NCBI GenBank assembly: GCA_021199275.1 | Contig: JAJQIJ010000013.1 | Coordinates: 16,913 to 80,912, forward strand | Direction of reading: 5' to 3' | From: Clostridiales bacterium | Lineage (GTDB): Bacteria; Bacillota; Clostridia; Oscillospirales; Acutalibacteraceae | Length of the DNA: 64,000 nucleotides | Part shown: positions 37,416-47,892 of the stretch, piece after piece | Position numbering within the stretch: the first letter of the stretch is position 1 | Layout of the letters: every line of letters starts with the position of its first letter | Made by a program: the position numbers and the translations under genes | Notes under the pieces: generated by a model | The model's database searches: none | Told to the model about the DNA's origin: nothing | The model's input: only the letters and a program-made list of their open reading frames with translations

Positions 37416-40400
37416 TTAGTCGTAATAAGAGTCCTGCGAGTCAGATGAAGAAGCAAACATAGAATTAAATTCTGTGTCTTCGTCTTTTTCTCCTTCACCG
37501 TCAAAGCTCTTAATTGAAAAGCCTTCAGAATCAGAATCAAAATCGTTTACGTTTGTAAACGCGCCGTCGTCAGTGTGGTGAACTTCCTGAATATCGTCTT
37601 CAAAATCTTGCTTGAGCTCAACTTCATCGCCGTTTTTGTCATAAAGCCTTGTGTCAAGCCCAAGAGACTGAAGTTCCTTAAACAGCACCTTAAACGATTC
37701 CGGCGTGCCGGCTGTGGGTACATTGTCTCCCTTTACTATTGCTTCATATGTTTCCGTTCTGCCGACAACATCGTCTGACTTAACGGTTATTATTTCCTGC
37801 AGGGTGTACGCCGCGCCGTAAGCTTCAAGCGCCCACACTTCCATTTCGCCGAAGCGCTGCCCGCCGAACTGTGCTTTACCGCCGAGCGGCTGCTGTGTTA
37901 CAAGGCTGTACGGCCCTGTGGAACGGGCGTGAATTTTGTCGTCAACCAGGTGGTGCAGCTTAAGGTAATACATGTAGCCGACTGTAATCGGGTTGTCAAA
38001 TTTTTCACCTGTTCTGCCGTCTGTAAGCACTGTTTTGCCGTCTTCAGACAAACCTGCAAGGCGCAGGCATTCCCTGATGTCGTCTTCGTGCGCGCCGTCA
38101 AACACGGGGGTCATCATTTTCCAGCCAAGCGCCATGGCGGCGTAGCCGAGATGAACTTCCAGCACCTGCCCTATGTTCATACGAGACGGAACGCCGAGCG
38201 GGTTGAGCACAATGTCAAGCGGCCTCCCGTCAGGCAGGAAAGGCATGTCTTCCTGCGGCAAAATTCTGGAAACAACGCCCTTGTTTCCGTGGCGGCCCGC
38301 CATTTTGTCGCCCACCTGAATTTTCCTTTTTTGAGCTATATAAACCCTTACAACTTCGTTTACGCCGGGGTTCATTTCGTCGCAATTGGCACGGGTAAAC
38401 ACTTTGACGTCAACCACAATGCCGTATTCGCCGTGCGGCAGTCTGAGCGAAGTGTCCCTTACTTCGCGCGCTTTTTCGCCGAAAATTGCCCTGAGCAGCT
38501 TTTCTTCCGCCGTGACTTCGGTTTCGCCTTTCGGCGTTACCTTGCCGACTATTATGTCGCCGCTGTGAACTTCCGCGCCTATTCTTATGATGCCGTCTTG
38601 GTCAAGGTCTTTCAGGGCGTCTTCGCCGACATTGGGGACTTCCCTTGTGATGTATTCGGGGCCCAGTTTTGTGTCGCGCGCCTCTGTTTCATGCTCTTCA
38701 ATGTGGATTGACGTGTAAACGTCGTCTCTTACCATTTTTTCATTTATAAGAACGGCGTCTTCATAGTTATAACCTTCCCATGTCATAAAGCCTATAAGCG
38801 CGTTTTTGCCAAGGGAAATTTCGCCGTTGCTGGTGGCGGGGCCGTCTGCTATTACCTGGCCCGCTTCCACTTTCTGCCCAAGCAGCACAACCGGGCGCTG
38901 GTTAATGCATGTGCCCTGGTTTGAGCCCTTGAACTTTATGAGCTCATATTTGTCTATCTGCCCTTTTTTAACTGTTATTTCAATTGAACGTGCGTCAACC
39001 GCCGTAACGGTGCCGCTGTTTTTAGCTATTACAACAACGCCCGAATCATATGCTGCTTTATATTCCATGCCGGTGCCCACAACAGGCGCTTCGGTTTTAA
39101 GAAGCGGCACGGCCTGGCGCTGCATGTTGGCGCCCATAAGCGCACGGTTTGCGTCGTCATTTTCCAGGAAGGGAATCATGGCAGTTGCAACAGAAACAAC
39201 CATTTTCGGCGACACGTCCATATAGTCAACCGCTTCCGGCGGGCAAGATATGAATTCGTCACGGTTGCGGCAGGTGACGCGCTTGTTTGCAAATCTGCCG
39301 TTTTCATCAAGCGGCTCATTGGCCTGCGCAACAACATATCTGTCTTCCACATCGGCTGTCATATAAACTACTTCATTTGTTACAACACCCGTTTGTTTGT
39401 CTACCTTGCGGTAAGGCGCTTCAATAAAGCCGTATTCGTTAAGCCGGCTATAGCACGCAAGATATGAAATAAGCCCAATGTTCGGCCCTTCCGGTGTTTC
39501 AATGGGGCACATGCGCCCGTAATGCGTGTAATGAACGTCTCTGACTTCAAACCCGGCTCTGTCACGGGAAAGACCGCCCGGGCCGAGCGCAGACAGACGC
39601 CTCTTGTGCGTAAGCTCCGCCAGCAGGTTATTTTGGTCCATAAACTGTGACAGCGGAGACGAGCCGAAAAATTCCCTTATAGCCGCAACAACCGGCCTTA
39701 TGTTAATAAGAGCCTGCGGGGTTATTTTATCTTCGTCGTCCTGCGCTTGCAGGGTCATTCTTTCCCTGACAACGCGTTCCATTCTGGTAAAGCCGATTCT
39801 GAACTGGTTTTGCAGCAGCTCGCCCACAGCGCGGATACGCCTGTTGCCAAGGTGGTCTATGTCGTCTAAACTGCCGACTCCGCACGCAAGGTTTATAAGG
39901 TAAGAAACAGTTGCAAATATGTCGTCAGTCGTAACATTTTTGGGCTGCAAATCATTCTGACGCAGCTTTATTTCCTCTTTAAGCAGCTTTTCGTCGCCGG
40001 CGCATTTTTCAAGTATTTCGGCAAGAACTTTATAAGAAACCTTTTCGCGTATGCCGAACTCAGTGCAGTCAAAATCAACAAAGCAATTAATGTCAACCAT
40101 GCCGTTTGAAACGATTTTAACTTCACGCCCGTCACTGTCAACATAAGCGCACATAACGCCCATGTTTTCAAATTCAACGGCTTTTTCTTCGCTTATGGTT
40201 TCGCCGGGCTCTGCAAGCAACTCACCGTCTGGCGAAACAATCGGCTGCGTTATTGTTCTGTTTTTAAGCCTTTCGCTGAGAGAAAGCTTTTTGTTATATT
40301 TATAGCGCCCCACCCTTGACAAATCATAACGGTGCGGGTCAAAAAACAAATTGTTCAGGTGAGACTGGGCCGTTTCAAGCGTGGGCGGCTCGCCGGGGCG

Positions 40401-41123
40401 CAGCTTTTTATAAACTTCCAGCAGCGCCTCTTCGCAGTTTTTCGTGGCGTCTTTTTCAAGCGTTGCTTCAATTCTTTCATCGTCGCCGAAAAATTCCCTT
40501 ATTTCGCTGTCAGTTGAAAGACCCAGCGCACGCAGGAAGGTGGTGGTAAATATTTTGCGGTTTTTGTCTATTCTTACATAAAACAAATCGTTGGCGTCTG
40601 TTTCATATTCAATCCACGCGCCCCTGCCCGGAATAATTGTGCTGGTGTACAGCTCCTTGCCGGTTTTGTCATGTTCCATGTGGTAATAGGCGCCCGGCGA
40701 ACGCACAAGCTGGGACACAATGCACCTTTCAGCGCCGTTTATGATAAACGTGCCCGCTTCGGTCATAAGCGGGAAATCGCCCATGAATATAACGCTTTCT
40801 TTAACTTCGCCGGTTTCCTTATTTTGCAGTCTGGCAGTTACTTTGAGGGGTTTGGCATAAGTCACGTCCCTTTCCTTGCACTGCGCAATGGTGTACTTCG
40901 GCGGCTCGTCAAGATTGTAGTCAATGAAATCAAGCACCAAATTCCCCGAATAGTCAACTATAGACCCGATGTCGCGAAATACTTCGCCCAAGCCCTCGTC
41001 GAGAAACCATTTGTATGAGCTTTTCTGCACTTCAATAAGGTTTGGAATCTGCATAACCTCGTTTATTTTAGCAAAGCTCTTTCTTGTAGTAATGCCAAGC
41101 TGTACGTCCTTAACGTTTATCAT
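37416..41123 (-). CDS. rpoB: RNA polymerase beta subunit
   Basis: From the ATG at 41123 (GGAGTGG site; the track's GTG start is less suitable) the product has 1235 aa. The conserved core blocks are present: [32 protein letters not shown] and [11 protein letters not shown]. The rifampicin-binding cluster reads [24 protein letters not shown]. The Pro after NN in most bacteria (E. coli 520) is Leu here, while the His and Ser at the classical positions are unchanged. The C-terminus has an acidic tail. No rplJ-rplL genes are seen upstream. Confidence 0.98.
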   Translation of the reverse strand: MINVKDVQLGITTRKSFAKINEVMQIPNLIEVQKSSYKWFLDEGLGEVFRDIGSIVDYSGNLVLDFIDYNLDEPPKYTIAQCKERDVTYAKPLKVTARLQNKETGEVKESVIFMGDFPLMTEAGTFIINGAERCIVSQLVRSPGAYYHMEHDKTGKELYTSTIIPGRGAWIEYETDANDLFYVRIDKNRKIFTTTFLRALGLSTDSEIREFFGDDERIEATLEKDATKNCEEALLEVYKKLRPGEPPTLETAQSHLNNLFFDPHRYDLSRVGRYKYNKKLSLSERLKNRTITQPIVSPDGELLAEPGETISEEKAVEFENMGVMCAYVDSDGREVKIVSNGMVDINCFVDFDCTEFGIREKVSYKVLAEILEKCAGDEKLLKEEIKLRQNDLQPKNVTTDDIFATVSYLINLACGVGSLDDIDHLGNRRIRAVGELLQNQFRIGFTRMERVVRERMTLQAQDDEDKITPQALINIRPVVAAIREFFGSSPLSQFMDQNNLLAELTHKRRLSALGPGGLSRDRAGFEVRDVHYTHYGRMCPIETPEGPNIGLISYLACYSRLNEYGFIEAPYRKVDKQTGVVTNEVVYMTADVEDRYVVAQANEPLDENGRFANKRVTCRNRDEFISCPPEAVDYMDVSPKMVVSVATAMIPFLENDDANRALMGANMQRQAVPLLKTEAPVVGTGMEYKAAYDSGVVVIAKNSGTVTAVDARSIEITVKKGQIDKYELIKFKGSNQGTCINQRPVVLLGQKVEAGQVIADGPATSNGEISLGKNALIGFMTWEGYNYEDAVLINEKMVRDDVYTSIHIEEHETEARDTKLGPEYITREVPNVGEDALKDLDQDGIIRIGAEVHSGDIIVGKVTPKGETEVTAEEKLLRAIFGEKAREVRDTSLRLPHGEYGIVVDVKVFTRANCDEMNPGVNEVVRVYIAQKRKIQVGDKMAGRHGNKGVVSRILPQEDMPFLPDGRPLDIVLNPLGVPSRMNIGQVLEVHLGYAAMALGWKMMTPVFDGAHEDDIRECLRLAGLSEDGKTVLTDGRTGEKFDNPITVGYMYYLKLHHLVDDKIHARSTGPYSLVTQQPLGGKAQFGGQRFGEMEVWALEAYGAAYTLQEIITVKSDDVVGRTETYEAIVKGDNVPTAGTPESFKVLFKELQSLGLDTRLYDKNGDEVELKQDFEDDIQEVHHTDDGAFTNVNDFDSDSEGFSIKSFDGEGEKDEDTEFNSMFASSSDSQDSYYD

Positions 41124-41237
41124 AGCTTTAACCACTCCGTTTCTGCTTGTTTATGATTGGAATAAGGGCAGAAAAAAGCCCCGAATATATGCCCGAATAC
41201 GCTTTGAGCATATATAGCCATTTTAATGGTGATGTAT

Positions 41238-41266
41238 ATAATAATATCTGATTTTTTATATGTCAA
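41238..41266 (-). promoter_or_regulatory. Promoter of rpoB-rpoC
   Basis: TTGACA and TATTAT are 17 bases apart on the minus strand, about 105 bases before the rpoB ATG. Confidence 0.8.
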
Positions 41267-41393
41267 TGTTTTTTTAACATTTTTTTCAAAATATCTGAAA
41301 ACTTTTTGTTACACGGCGCCTTGCGTGCCAAAAAAGTTTCTTCTTCCCGCTCTTTTTTACAATTTTCATCTTTTAAAAAGATATGTAATCTGC

Positions 41394-41399
41394 TATAAT
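41394..41399 (+). promoter_or_regulatory. Possible -10 for the peptide-binding lipoprotein gene
   Basis: A TATAAT lies 177 bases before the ATG. The matching -35 (TTTTAA) is poor, so the promoter is weak or activated. The remainder of 41267-41575 holds GC-rich hairpins only. Confidence 0.4.
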
Positions 41400-41498
41400 A
41401 TTTGAAAAGCAATTCCGCCGCCGGGCATTTATTTTAGGCTTTAATTTTAAGCTTATAGCCTGCCCGCCGCCGGGCGGCTGAATGCACTGGGCGTTTTT

Positions 41499-41528
41499 CC
41501 ATGGCTCATTAGGCCCGCCATGGTTTTT
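41499..41528 (+). terminator. Hairpin plus T tract in the leader of the peptide-binding lipoprotein gene
   Basis: CCATGGC and GCCATGG pair around 11 bases and are followed by five T, about 50 bases before the start codon. This could be an attenuator, but no aptamer or leader peptide was recognised. Confidence 0.4.
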
Positions 41529-41575
41529 CGCAACGGCCTGTCTTTTAATATATTAAAATCAAACGGTGAATCTGA

Positions 41576-43222
41576 ATGAAAGCGCTGAAAAATACAACCG
41601 CTATATTTTTAGCTTTAACAATAATTGCCGCGGCCTTTGCCGGCTGTAGCTCAGACAGCGGCGACATTGACCTTATATACCCTTTCAGCGGCAATATAAA
41701 CAGCTATGACCCGCAGGTTTCGGCAGAGGCAGACGAATATTTGCTTATTGAAAACTGTTTTGAGGGCCTTGTGCGCTGTAATGACGACGGCGAGGTTGTG
41801 CCGGGCTGCGCGTCAAGCTGGGAAATAAGCGACGACGGGCTGACATATACATTTCACCTTTACCAAGGGCTGAAATGGTATATATATAATTCTGTAAAAG
41901 AGCGAATGGGCGAAGACTGGAACCCTGAAATTACCGCGGCGGACTTTGTGTTTGCGCTGCAAAGGGCGGCAGACAGCAACACGGCATGCCCGCTGTATTC
42001 GTCAATATCCTGCATAAAAAATGCGCCCGAAATACATGCCGGCAGCAAAAGCACGTCAAAGTTAGGCGTTCGGGCGGTTGACGATTACACACTGGAAATA
42101 ACCCTTTCATATGCAGACGACGGGTTTTTGGAAACTCTTTCAACAGCGGTGGCAATGCCATGCAACGAAGAGTTTTTCAACGCCACAAACGGCAGGTACG
42201 GGCTTGATTTGCAATATATAATGTTTAACGGGCAGTTCATAATCACCAACGAACTTGAAAGTTCTTACATATTAAAGCAAAACAGCGCATATGCAGGCCC
42301 GTCTGCGGCAAAGGCCGCTGTTCTTACCCTTAATATTGTTGACAGCGACGCTGACGTTACCGAGTCGCTTCTGAGCGGTTATTACGACGCGGCATATATA
42401 AGGGGCTATGAAAGCATTTCAATAAAAGAGTCAGACGGCATTACCCTTTCGCCATACAGCAACATAACCTGGGTACTTATAATAAACGCCGCGTCAAGCA
42501 ATGAAATATTGGCAGACAAAAGCGCGCGGCAGGCGCTTGTGCTTGCAATTTCAGATATTTCGCTTGACGACTATGACTATCTTTCAAACGCAACCGGCAT
42601 AATTCCGCCGTCTTGCACTGTAAACGGCAAATCATACACAGAAAATGCAAGCGACATTACGGCGCAGTCTGATTCCGAAAAAGCCGTTTCACTTTGGAAA
42701 GAGGCTGTGGAAAGCACCGGCATATATGAAGCTGATTTAAGCGTGCTTGTGCCTGAGGGGCTGCTTGACGCGTCTAAAAGACTTATTCAGGGAATACAAG
42801 GCAGCATAGGCGCAATTTCAAGCGTTGATTCGCAGGCAGTGGATTTCAGCATTAAAATAGAGTCGCTAAGCGAAAGCGAACTGAAAAGCGAAGTCGCCTC
42901 AGGCGAGTGGGACATTGCGCTTTACCCGTTTGAAGCTTCGTCTGAAGACGCGGTTTCGTTTTTACAGTCTGTGTCAGACAGCAACATAACGTCTTTTGAT
43001 TCAGATGAATTTGACGCCATGCTTGACAGCCTTGACTCGCTTAGCGCGTCTGAACTTAAAGAAAAATGCCGCAGCTGTGAAAAAGAGCTTATAGAAACTT
43101 ATTGCTATGCCCCGCTGTTTTTTGAAACGAATTACTATGCCCAGGCAAAGGGCGTGTCAGGCGTGCAGTTTCACGCCGGCACGGGCAGGGTTTCATTTGT
43201 GTTTGCAACACGGGCTGACTGA
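41576..43222 (+). CDS. Extracellular peptide-binding lipoprotein (OppA/DppA, SBP_bac_5 family)
   Basis: The 548-aa protein has a lipoprotein signal peptide (MKALKNTTAIFLALTIIAAAFAGCSS, lipobox AFAGC) and the family opening DIDLIYPFSGNINSYDPQ, then LIENCFEGLVRCNDDGEVVPGCASSWEISDDGLTYTFHL. It should capture oligopeptides outside the membrane for an ABC importer. No oppBCDF permease or ATPase genes lie nearby, so it is an orphan that must use a transporter encoded elsewhere. It is followed by a separately promoted nagB. Confidence 0.88.
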   Translation: MKALKNTTAIFLALTIIAAAFAGCSSDSGDIDLIYPFSGNINSYDPQVSAEADEYLLIENCFEGLVRCNDDGEVVPGCASSWEISDDGLTYTFHLYQGLKWYIYNSVKERMGEDWNPEITAADFVFALQRAADSNTACPLYSSISCIKNAPEIHAGSKSTSKLGVRAVDDYTLEITLSYADDGFLETLSTAVAMPCNEEFFNATNGRYGLDLQYIMFNGQFIITNELESSYILKQNSAYAGPSAAKAAVLTLNIVDSDADVTESLLSGYYDAAYIRGYESISIKESDGITLSPYSNITWVLIINAASSNEILADKSARQALVLAISDISLDDYDYLSNATGIIPPSCTVNGKSYTENASDITAQSDSEKAVSLWKEAVESTGIYEADLSVLVPEGLLDASKRLIQGIQGSIGAISSVDSQAVDFSIKIESLSESELKSEVASGEWDIALYPFEASSEDAVSFLQSVSDSNITSFDSDEFDAMLDSLDSLSASELKEKCRSCEKELIETYCYAPLFFETNYYAQAKGVSGVQFHAGTGRVSFVFATRAD

Positions 43223-43238
43223 CAGCGTTAAAAAACGG

Positions 43239-43266
43239 TTGACTTTTTTAAAATTTGGTTTATATT
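43239..43266 (+). promoter_or_regulatory. Promoter of nagB
   Basis: TTGACT and TATATT are 16 bases apart, about 45 bases before the nagB start. Confidence 0.65.
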
Positions 43267-43309
43267 AGTTTGTATTAATCAAACAATGTTGGCAGTTGGG
43301 AGGACAGAC

Positions 43310-44035
43310 ATGAACATTCTTATTTTTACCTCAAAAAATGAAATAGGCACGGCGGCCGGGAATTACATAGCGGCGTCAGTAACCGAAAACCCAAAATGCA
43401 CGCTGGGGCTTGCAACAGGTTCCACACCGCTTGAAGCATATGCGCAGATGATAAAGCTTTACGAAAGCGGCGCAGTTGACTTTTCGGGCGTGACCACGTT
43501 TAATCTTGACGAATATGCGGGGCTTGACGAAACAGACGAAAATTCATACCACGCTTTTATGCATAAAAATCTTTTTGACAGCATTAATGTGCTGCCGGAA
43601 AACATAAATTTTCTTGACGGGTGTGCGCCTGACCTTGAAAGCGAATGCAGCCGATATGAAGAAAAAATAGAAAATTGCGGCGGCATTGACATGCAGCTTT
43701 TGGGGCTTGGCTCTAACGGGCACATAGCGTTTAACGAGCCGGCGCCGGCGTTTGAAAACGCAACGCACCCGGTTAAATTAAAGGAAAGCACAATAAACGA
43801 CAACGCAAGGTTTTTTGATTCAAAAGACAGCGTGCCTAAAATGGCGCTGACTATGGGAATAGGCACAATAATGCGCGCTAAAAAGATTTTAATTATTGCA
43901 ACCGGCAAAAATAAAGCCGCGGCGGTGCGCAGTCTTATTTATGATAACCCCACACCCGCATGCCCGGCAACCGTTTTACAATTTCACCCCAACGTTACCG
44001 TTATGCTTGACAGCAGCGCGGCAGAGCTGCTGTAA
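43310..44035 (+). CDS. nagB: Glucosamine-6-phosphate deaminase
   Basis: This enzyme converts glucosamine-6-phosphate to fructose-6-phosphate and ammonia. From the ATG at 43310 (GGGAGG 6 bases before) it has 241 aa, a normal length. Motifs: GLATGSTPLEAY, TFNLDEYAGL with the catalytic Asp, and LLGLGSNGHIAFNEP with the catalytic His. The track start eight codons earlier is upstream of the ribosome site. No nagA lies nearby; it may serve amino-sugar recycling. Confidence 0.94.
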   Translation: MNILIFTSKNEIGTAAGNYIAASVTENPKCTLGLATGSTPLEAYAQMIKLYESGAVDFSGVTTFNLDEYAGLDETDENSYHAFMHKNLFDSINVLPENINFLDGCAPDLESECSRYEEKIENCGGIDMQLLGLGSNGHIAFNEPAPAFENATHPVKLKESTINDNARFFDSKDSVPKMALTMGIGTIMRAKKILIIATGKNKAAAVRSLIYDNPTPACPATVLQFHPNVTVMLDSSAAELL

Positions 44036-44062
44036 AAGCCTGCTTTTAAGGAAGTGATGCAA

Positions 44063-44689
44063 ATGCCGAAAAAAACAGATAAAGACAATAAAATTACCAA
44101 TAATAATAGCGCCGCGCCCGAAGGCGCTGAAAATTCCGGCAGGGAAAGAAAAATATTTGCCGTGGCGGTTGCGCTTTTGATTGCGGCGGCAATTATTGTG
44201 GCCCTGATTTTTCACACCGGCGCCCAGTCAGACAGCGACAACGCGGCTGTTTCGCAAAACACAAGCGAAACTGTGGGTGCAGATGTTTCGGAAGATTCCG
44301 CCGCCGATTCAACGGAAAGCGGCACGCTTTCAACTGACTCAGACAGCACAGACGACACAGACGACATAAATGAAACGAGCGAAACGGCAGACAGCACGGC
44401 AGACGCCGAAACGGAAAGTGACGCCGAAGCTTCAACAGCGGCAAAAACCACAAAGCAGGCGCAGGGCTATTCGCTGCCGCTTAGCGTAAACCAGGCTCTG
44501 AACGCGCTTGAAGAGCATTACGGCAGCGGCTACAAAATAAACAGCACTGTTGAAGAGGGCGGCTATAACTATTTCGTTATATATGAAAACGGCGAAAAGT
44601 ATGCAAGCGTAAAGGTTGACCTTGAAACGGGGCAGGCAACAGAAACACTGGCTGCAACACAGCAAGCAACAGATTTTTATTTGGTATAG
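44063..44689 (+). CDS. Single-pass membrane protein with acidic Ser/Thr linker, unknown function
   Basis: Not recognised. From the ATG at 44063 (AAGGAAG 8 bases before) it has 208 aa. The layout is a basic, Asn-rich cytoplasmic start, one membrane helix (IFAVAVALLIAAAIIVALIF), about 85 residues made almost wholly of Ser, Thr, Asp and Glu, and then a small folded domain (SLPLSVNQALNALEEHYGSGYKINSTVEEGGYNYFVIYENGEKYASVKVDLETG). That domain has a PepSY-like look, which is only suggestive. The linker would hold it away from the membrane on the outside. It lies between nagB and metG. Confidence 0.65.
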   Translation: MPKKTDKDNKITNNNSAAPEGAENSGRERKIFAVAVALLIAAAIIVALIFHTGAQSDSDNAAVSQNTSETVGADVSEDSAADSTESGTLSTDSDSTDDTDDINETSETADSTADAETESDAEASTAAKTTKQAQGYSLPLSVNQALNALEEHYGSGYKINSTVEEGGYNYFVIYENGEKYASVKVDLETGQATETLAATQQATDFYLV

Positions 44690-44725
44690 CCGCACCCCGG
44701 CCATATTAATTTAGGAGCAAAAATT

Positions 44726-46657
44726 ATGAAAGAAAAATTTTATATCACCACACCTATTTATTACCCGTCCGGCAACCCGCATATAGGCCACTGCTATACA
44801 ACTGTTGCCTGCGATTCCATTGCAAGATTTAAAAGGCTTCAGGGCAAAGACGTCATATTTCTTACCGGAACGGACGAACACGGGCTTAAAATTGAGCAAA
44901 AGGCGGCTGAAACAGGCGTTACGCCAAAGCAATATGTTGATTCAGTAGTTGCCGAATTTAAAAAGCTGTGGGAATTTATGAATATCAGCTATGACAGATA
45001 TATCAGAACCACAGACGACTATCACATTGAAACCGTGCAGAAAATTTTCAAAGAGCTTTACGACAAGGGCTATATATATAAGGGCAAATACACCGGCAAA
45101 TACTGCACCCCGTGTGAAAGCTTTTGGACTGAAAGCCAGCTTGTGGGCGGCAAATGCCCCGAATGCGGCAGAGATGTAATTGAATCTTCGGAAGAGGCTT
45201 ATTTTTTCAAAATGTCTCCATTTGCAGACAGACTTAAAAGCCTGCTTACCGAAACAGACTATCTGCGCCCGAAATCAAGGGCAAACGAACTGGTAAACAA
45301 CTTTATAAACCCCGGCCTTGAAGATGTGTGCGTTTCAAGGACTTCCGTAAAATGGGGCATTCCGGTTACTTTTGATGAAAAGCATGTAATTTATGTGTGG
45401 ATTGACGCACTGTCAAACTATATCAGCGCGCTGGGCTATAAAAACGAAGCCTATAATGATTTTGAAAGTTTTTGGCCGGCAGATGTGCACATGGTTGCAA
45501 AAGATATTATGCGTTTCCACGCGCTTATTTGGCCCGCAATGCTTATGGCGCTTGAACTGCCGCTGCCAAAGCACCTTGCCGTGCACGGCTGGATTATGTT
45601 TAACGGGCAAAAAATGTCAAAATCAATAGGCAACGTGGTTGACCCGTTTATATTGGGCCGCCGTTACGGGGCAGACGCCGTGCGTTACCATATTTTAAGG
45701 GAAATGGCCATAGGCTCTGACAGTTCGTTTTCAAACGAAACGCTGATTGCCAGAATTAATTCAGACCTTGCAAACGACCTGGGCAACCTGATTTCAAGAA
45801 CAGTTGCAATGGTAAACAAATATTTCGGCGGCAAGCTGCCGGCTGACAGGCAGGGGGGCGAATTTGACAGCGAGCTTATTGACTGCGCGCTGGCGCTGCG
45901 AAGCAATGTTGAACATTATGTTGACGAAACGCAGCTTAACAACGCGCTATCAGAAATATTTAAAGTAATTTCAAGGGCGAACAAATATATAGACGAAACC
46001 ACGCCGTGGCTGCTGGGGAAAGACGAAAGCCAAAAGGCGCGCCTTGCAAGCGTGCTTTACAACCTGCTTGAAGTAATCAGAATAGCCACCACGCTGCTTT
46101 CATGCTTTATGCCGGAAACAATGCCCAAAGCATGGCAGCAAATCGGTGCGGACAAGAGCGCGATAACATATGAAAACGCCGCCCGATTTGGCGTGCTGCC
46201 GGCTGATGTAAGCGTAACAAAAGCAGCCGCGCTGTTTCCGCGGATTGACGTTGAAAAGGAAATTGACGAGCTCAACGCAATAATAAAAAGCAACACCGAA
46301 AATGACGAAAGCGAAGCAAAAAAAGAAAGCGTTGCCGAAATCGGCATTGAAGATTTTGAAAATGTGTGCCTTAAAACCGCAAAAGTAATTTCATGCGAAA
46401 AAATCAAAAAAGCTAAAAAGCTGCTCAAGCTCATGCTGGACGACGGCAGCGCCAGCCCACGCCAGATTGTGTCAGGCATTGCGCCGTGGTACAGCGCTGA
46501 CGATTTAATAGGCAGAACAGTGGTAATTGTTGCAAACCTGAAAAGCGCAAAGCTGTGCGGCGAAACAAGCAGCGGCATGCTGCTGGCGGCAGATTCGCCA
46601 AACGGCGTAAAGGTGCTGTTTGCAGACGATTTGGGCCCCGGCTTAAAGCTCAGGTAA
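44726..46657 (+). CDS. metG: Methionyl-tRNA synthetase
   Basis: This class I synthetase has 643 aa. It has the HIGH motif in YPSGNPHIGHCYT, zinc cysteines CTPCESFW...CPECGRD, and KMSKS in FNGQKMSKSIGN. The C-terminal EMAP/Trbp-like tRNA-binding domain (IGIEDFENVCLKTAKVISCEKI to GVKVLFADDLGPGLKLR) is fused rather than separate. TAGGAG lies before the ATG. It is followed within 8 bases by tatD, a pairing common in Firmicutes. Confidence 0.96.
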   Translation: MKEKFYITTPIYYPSGNPHIGHCYTTVACDSIARFKRLQGKDVIFLTGTDEHGLKIEQKAAETGVTPKQYVDSVVAEFKKLWEFMNISYDRYIRTTDDYHIETVQKIFKELYDKGYIYKGKYTGKYCTPCESFWTESQLVGGKCPECGRDVIESSEEAYFFKMSPFADRLKSLLTETDYLRPKSRANELVNNFINPGLEDVCVSRTSVKWGIPVTFDEKHVIYVWIDALSNYISALGYKNEAYNDFESFWPADVHMVAKDIMRFHALIWPAMLMALELPLPKHLAVHGWIMFNGQKMSKSIGNVVDPFILGRRYGADAVRYHILREMAIGSDSSFSNETLIARINSDLANDLGNLISRTVAMVNKYFGGKLPADRQGGEFDSELIDCALALRSNVEHYVDETQLNNALSEIFKVISRANKYIDETTPWLLGKDESQKARLASVLYNLLEVIRIATTLLSCFMPETMPKAWQQIGADKSAITYENAARFGVLPADVSVTKAAALFPRIDVEKEIDELNAIIKSNTENDESEAKKESVAEIGIEDFENVCLKTAKVISCEKIKKAKKLLKLMLDDGSASPRQIVSGIAPWYSADDLIGRTVVIVANLKSAKLCGETSSGMLLAADSPNGVKVLFADDLGPGLKLR

Positions 46658-46664
46658 TATTACA

Positions 46665-47438
46665 ATGTATAAAAATATATTTGATTCGCATGCGCATTAT
46701 GACGACCCCGCTTTTGACCCTGACAGAGACGAACTGCTTACTTCCCTGCCTGAAAACGGGGTCTGCGCAGTTATAAGCTGCGGCTGTGATTTAAAGTCTT
46801 GCGAAGCCAATATGCGCCTTGCCCAAAAATATGAATTTGTATTTTTTGCCGCAGGCTTTCACCCTGAAAGCTTAGCTGGCGCTGCGCTTTCGGACATAAG
46901 CAAAATAGAAAAATATTTAAATCACGAAAAATGCGTTGCCATAGGCGAAATAGGGCTTGATTACCACTATATGGCCGCCGCGAAAGACGTGCAAAAGGAA
47001 TTTTTCATGCGCCAGCTGTTTCTTGCAAAAGAGCTTGACATGCCGGTGATAATTCACGACAGGGAAGCTCACGGCGACACGCTTGAAATAATAAAGCAAA
47101 TTAAGCCGGGGGGCGTGCTGCATTGCTTTTCCGGCTCACGCGAAACGGCAAATGAAATAATAAAAGCCGGCATGTATATAGGCGTGGGCGGCTCTTCCAC
47201 TTTCAAAAATGCAAAAAAGACCCTTGAAGTTGCGGCAGCGCTGCCGCTTGAGCGCCTGCTGCTTGAAACAGACTGCCCTTATCTTGCACCGGTGCCTTTC
47301 AGGGGCAGGCGAAACGACAGCTCTTTAATAGCATATGTAGCTGAAAATCTGGGCAGGGCGCGAAATATGCCGGCCCAGGAAATAATTGACATTGCCGCTG
47401 AAAACGCACGGCGTTTGTTTAAAATAAAGACGCGCTGA
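46665..47438 (+). CDS. tatD: TatD-family metal-dependent DNase
   Basis: The 257-aa TIM-barrel hydrolase has the N-terminal metal motif FDSHAHYDD, AIGEIGLDYHY, MPVIIHDREAHGDT, GVLHCFSGS and LLETDCPYLAPVPFRGRRN, which are complete for the family. Members show 3'-5' exonuclease activity; the cellular role is repair or turnover. It is co-transcribed with metG. Confidence 0.93.
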   Translation: MYKNIFDSHAHYDDPAFDPDRDELLTSLPENGVCAVISCGCDLKSCEANMRLAQKYEFVFFAAGFHPESLAGAALSDISKIEKYLNHEKCVAIGEIGLDYHYMAAAKDVQKEFFMRQLFLAKELDMPVIIHDREAHGDTLEIIKQIKPGGVLHCFSGSRETANEIIKAGMYIGVGGSSTFKNAKKTLEVAAALPLERLLLETDCPYLAPVPFRGRRNDSSLIAYVAENLGRARNMPAQEIIDIAAENARRLFKIKTR

Positions 47439-47476
47439 AAAACGCCGCTGTGCACAGCCTGAATGTGAAACCAAAG

Positions 47477-47507
47477 GCCGCCACGTTAAAACGTGGCGGC
47501 TTTTTTT
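47477..47507 (+). terminator. Terminator of metG-tatD
   Basis: GCCGCCACGT and ACGTGGCGGC pair around TTAAA and are followed by seven T. Confidence 0.95.
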
Positions 47508-47679
47508 ATGCAACTAAATAATTTAGGCAAGAAATATCCCCCGCCCTGTAATGCTGCGGGGAGCGCCTTTTTTCTTGGGTGAAAATCACAACTCACCTTG
47601 CCGGGGCGGTATCGGCTGAAAAGGCGGGGCAATCTTCGCATCTTTTGCCGGCAAGGCGCCGCTTTGGCCACATTTGCTA

Positions 47680-47708
47680 TTGACAAAATTACGCTGATAT
47701 TTTACAAT
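47680..47708 (+). promoter_or_regulatory. Promoter of the signal peptidase / sortase group
   Basis: TTGACA and TACAAT are 17 bases apart. About 180 transcribed bases follow before the first start codon. Confidence 0.75.
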
Positions 47709-47715
47709 TTAAATA

Positions 47716-47892
47716 GCCAAAGCCGGGTTTTTCCGCCGGGGGCGGCATTTCTGCACCTTTCCGGCGCCCAAGCGCCCAATGCCTTTTATAAGTGGTTTTA
47801 TTTTTGCAAAACCGCTTTGCCAGTGATACCCTGGCATAATTGCACGGCGGAACAAACGGGGCTTTTTTAAATATTTTACCGGGGGAGTAATT
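47716..47892 (+). other. Long GC-rich leader before the first signal peptidase
   Basis: This transcribed stretch holds several small hairpins (for example CCGCCGGGGGCGG and GCCAGTGATACCCTGGC). Near its end GGGGC is followed by a T run. No known riboswitch class and no leader peptide was recognised. The region between 47508 and 47679 shows nothing further. Confidence 0.3.

Noticed and set aside
37929-38711. 260-aa plus-strand ORF inside rpoB
   Set aside because: Antisense to the conserved rpoB core; Phe/His/Val-rich composition typical of shadow frames.
44193-44453. Minus-strand Leu/Arg/Cys-rich and Ser-rich ORFs opposite the acidic linker protein
   Set aside because: They arise from the repetitive Ser/Thr/Asp/Glu codons on the other strand.
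47820-47850. GATACC/CCTGGC sequence resembling an aptamer element in the signal peptidase leader
   Set aside because: The short match is to an artificial aptamer, lacks the full core, and gives no support for a natural riboswitch.
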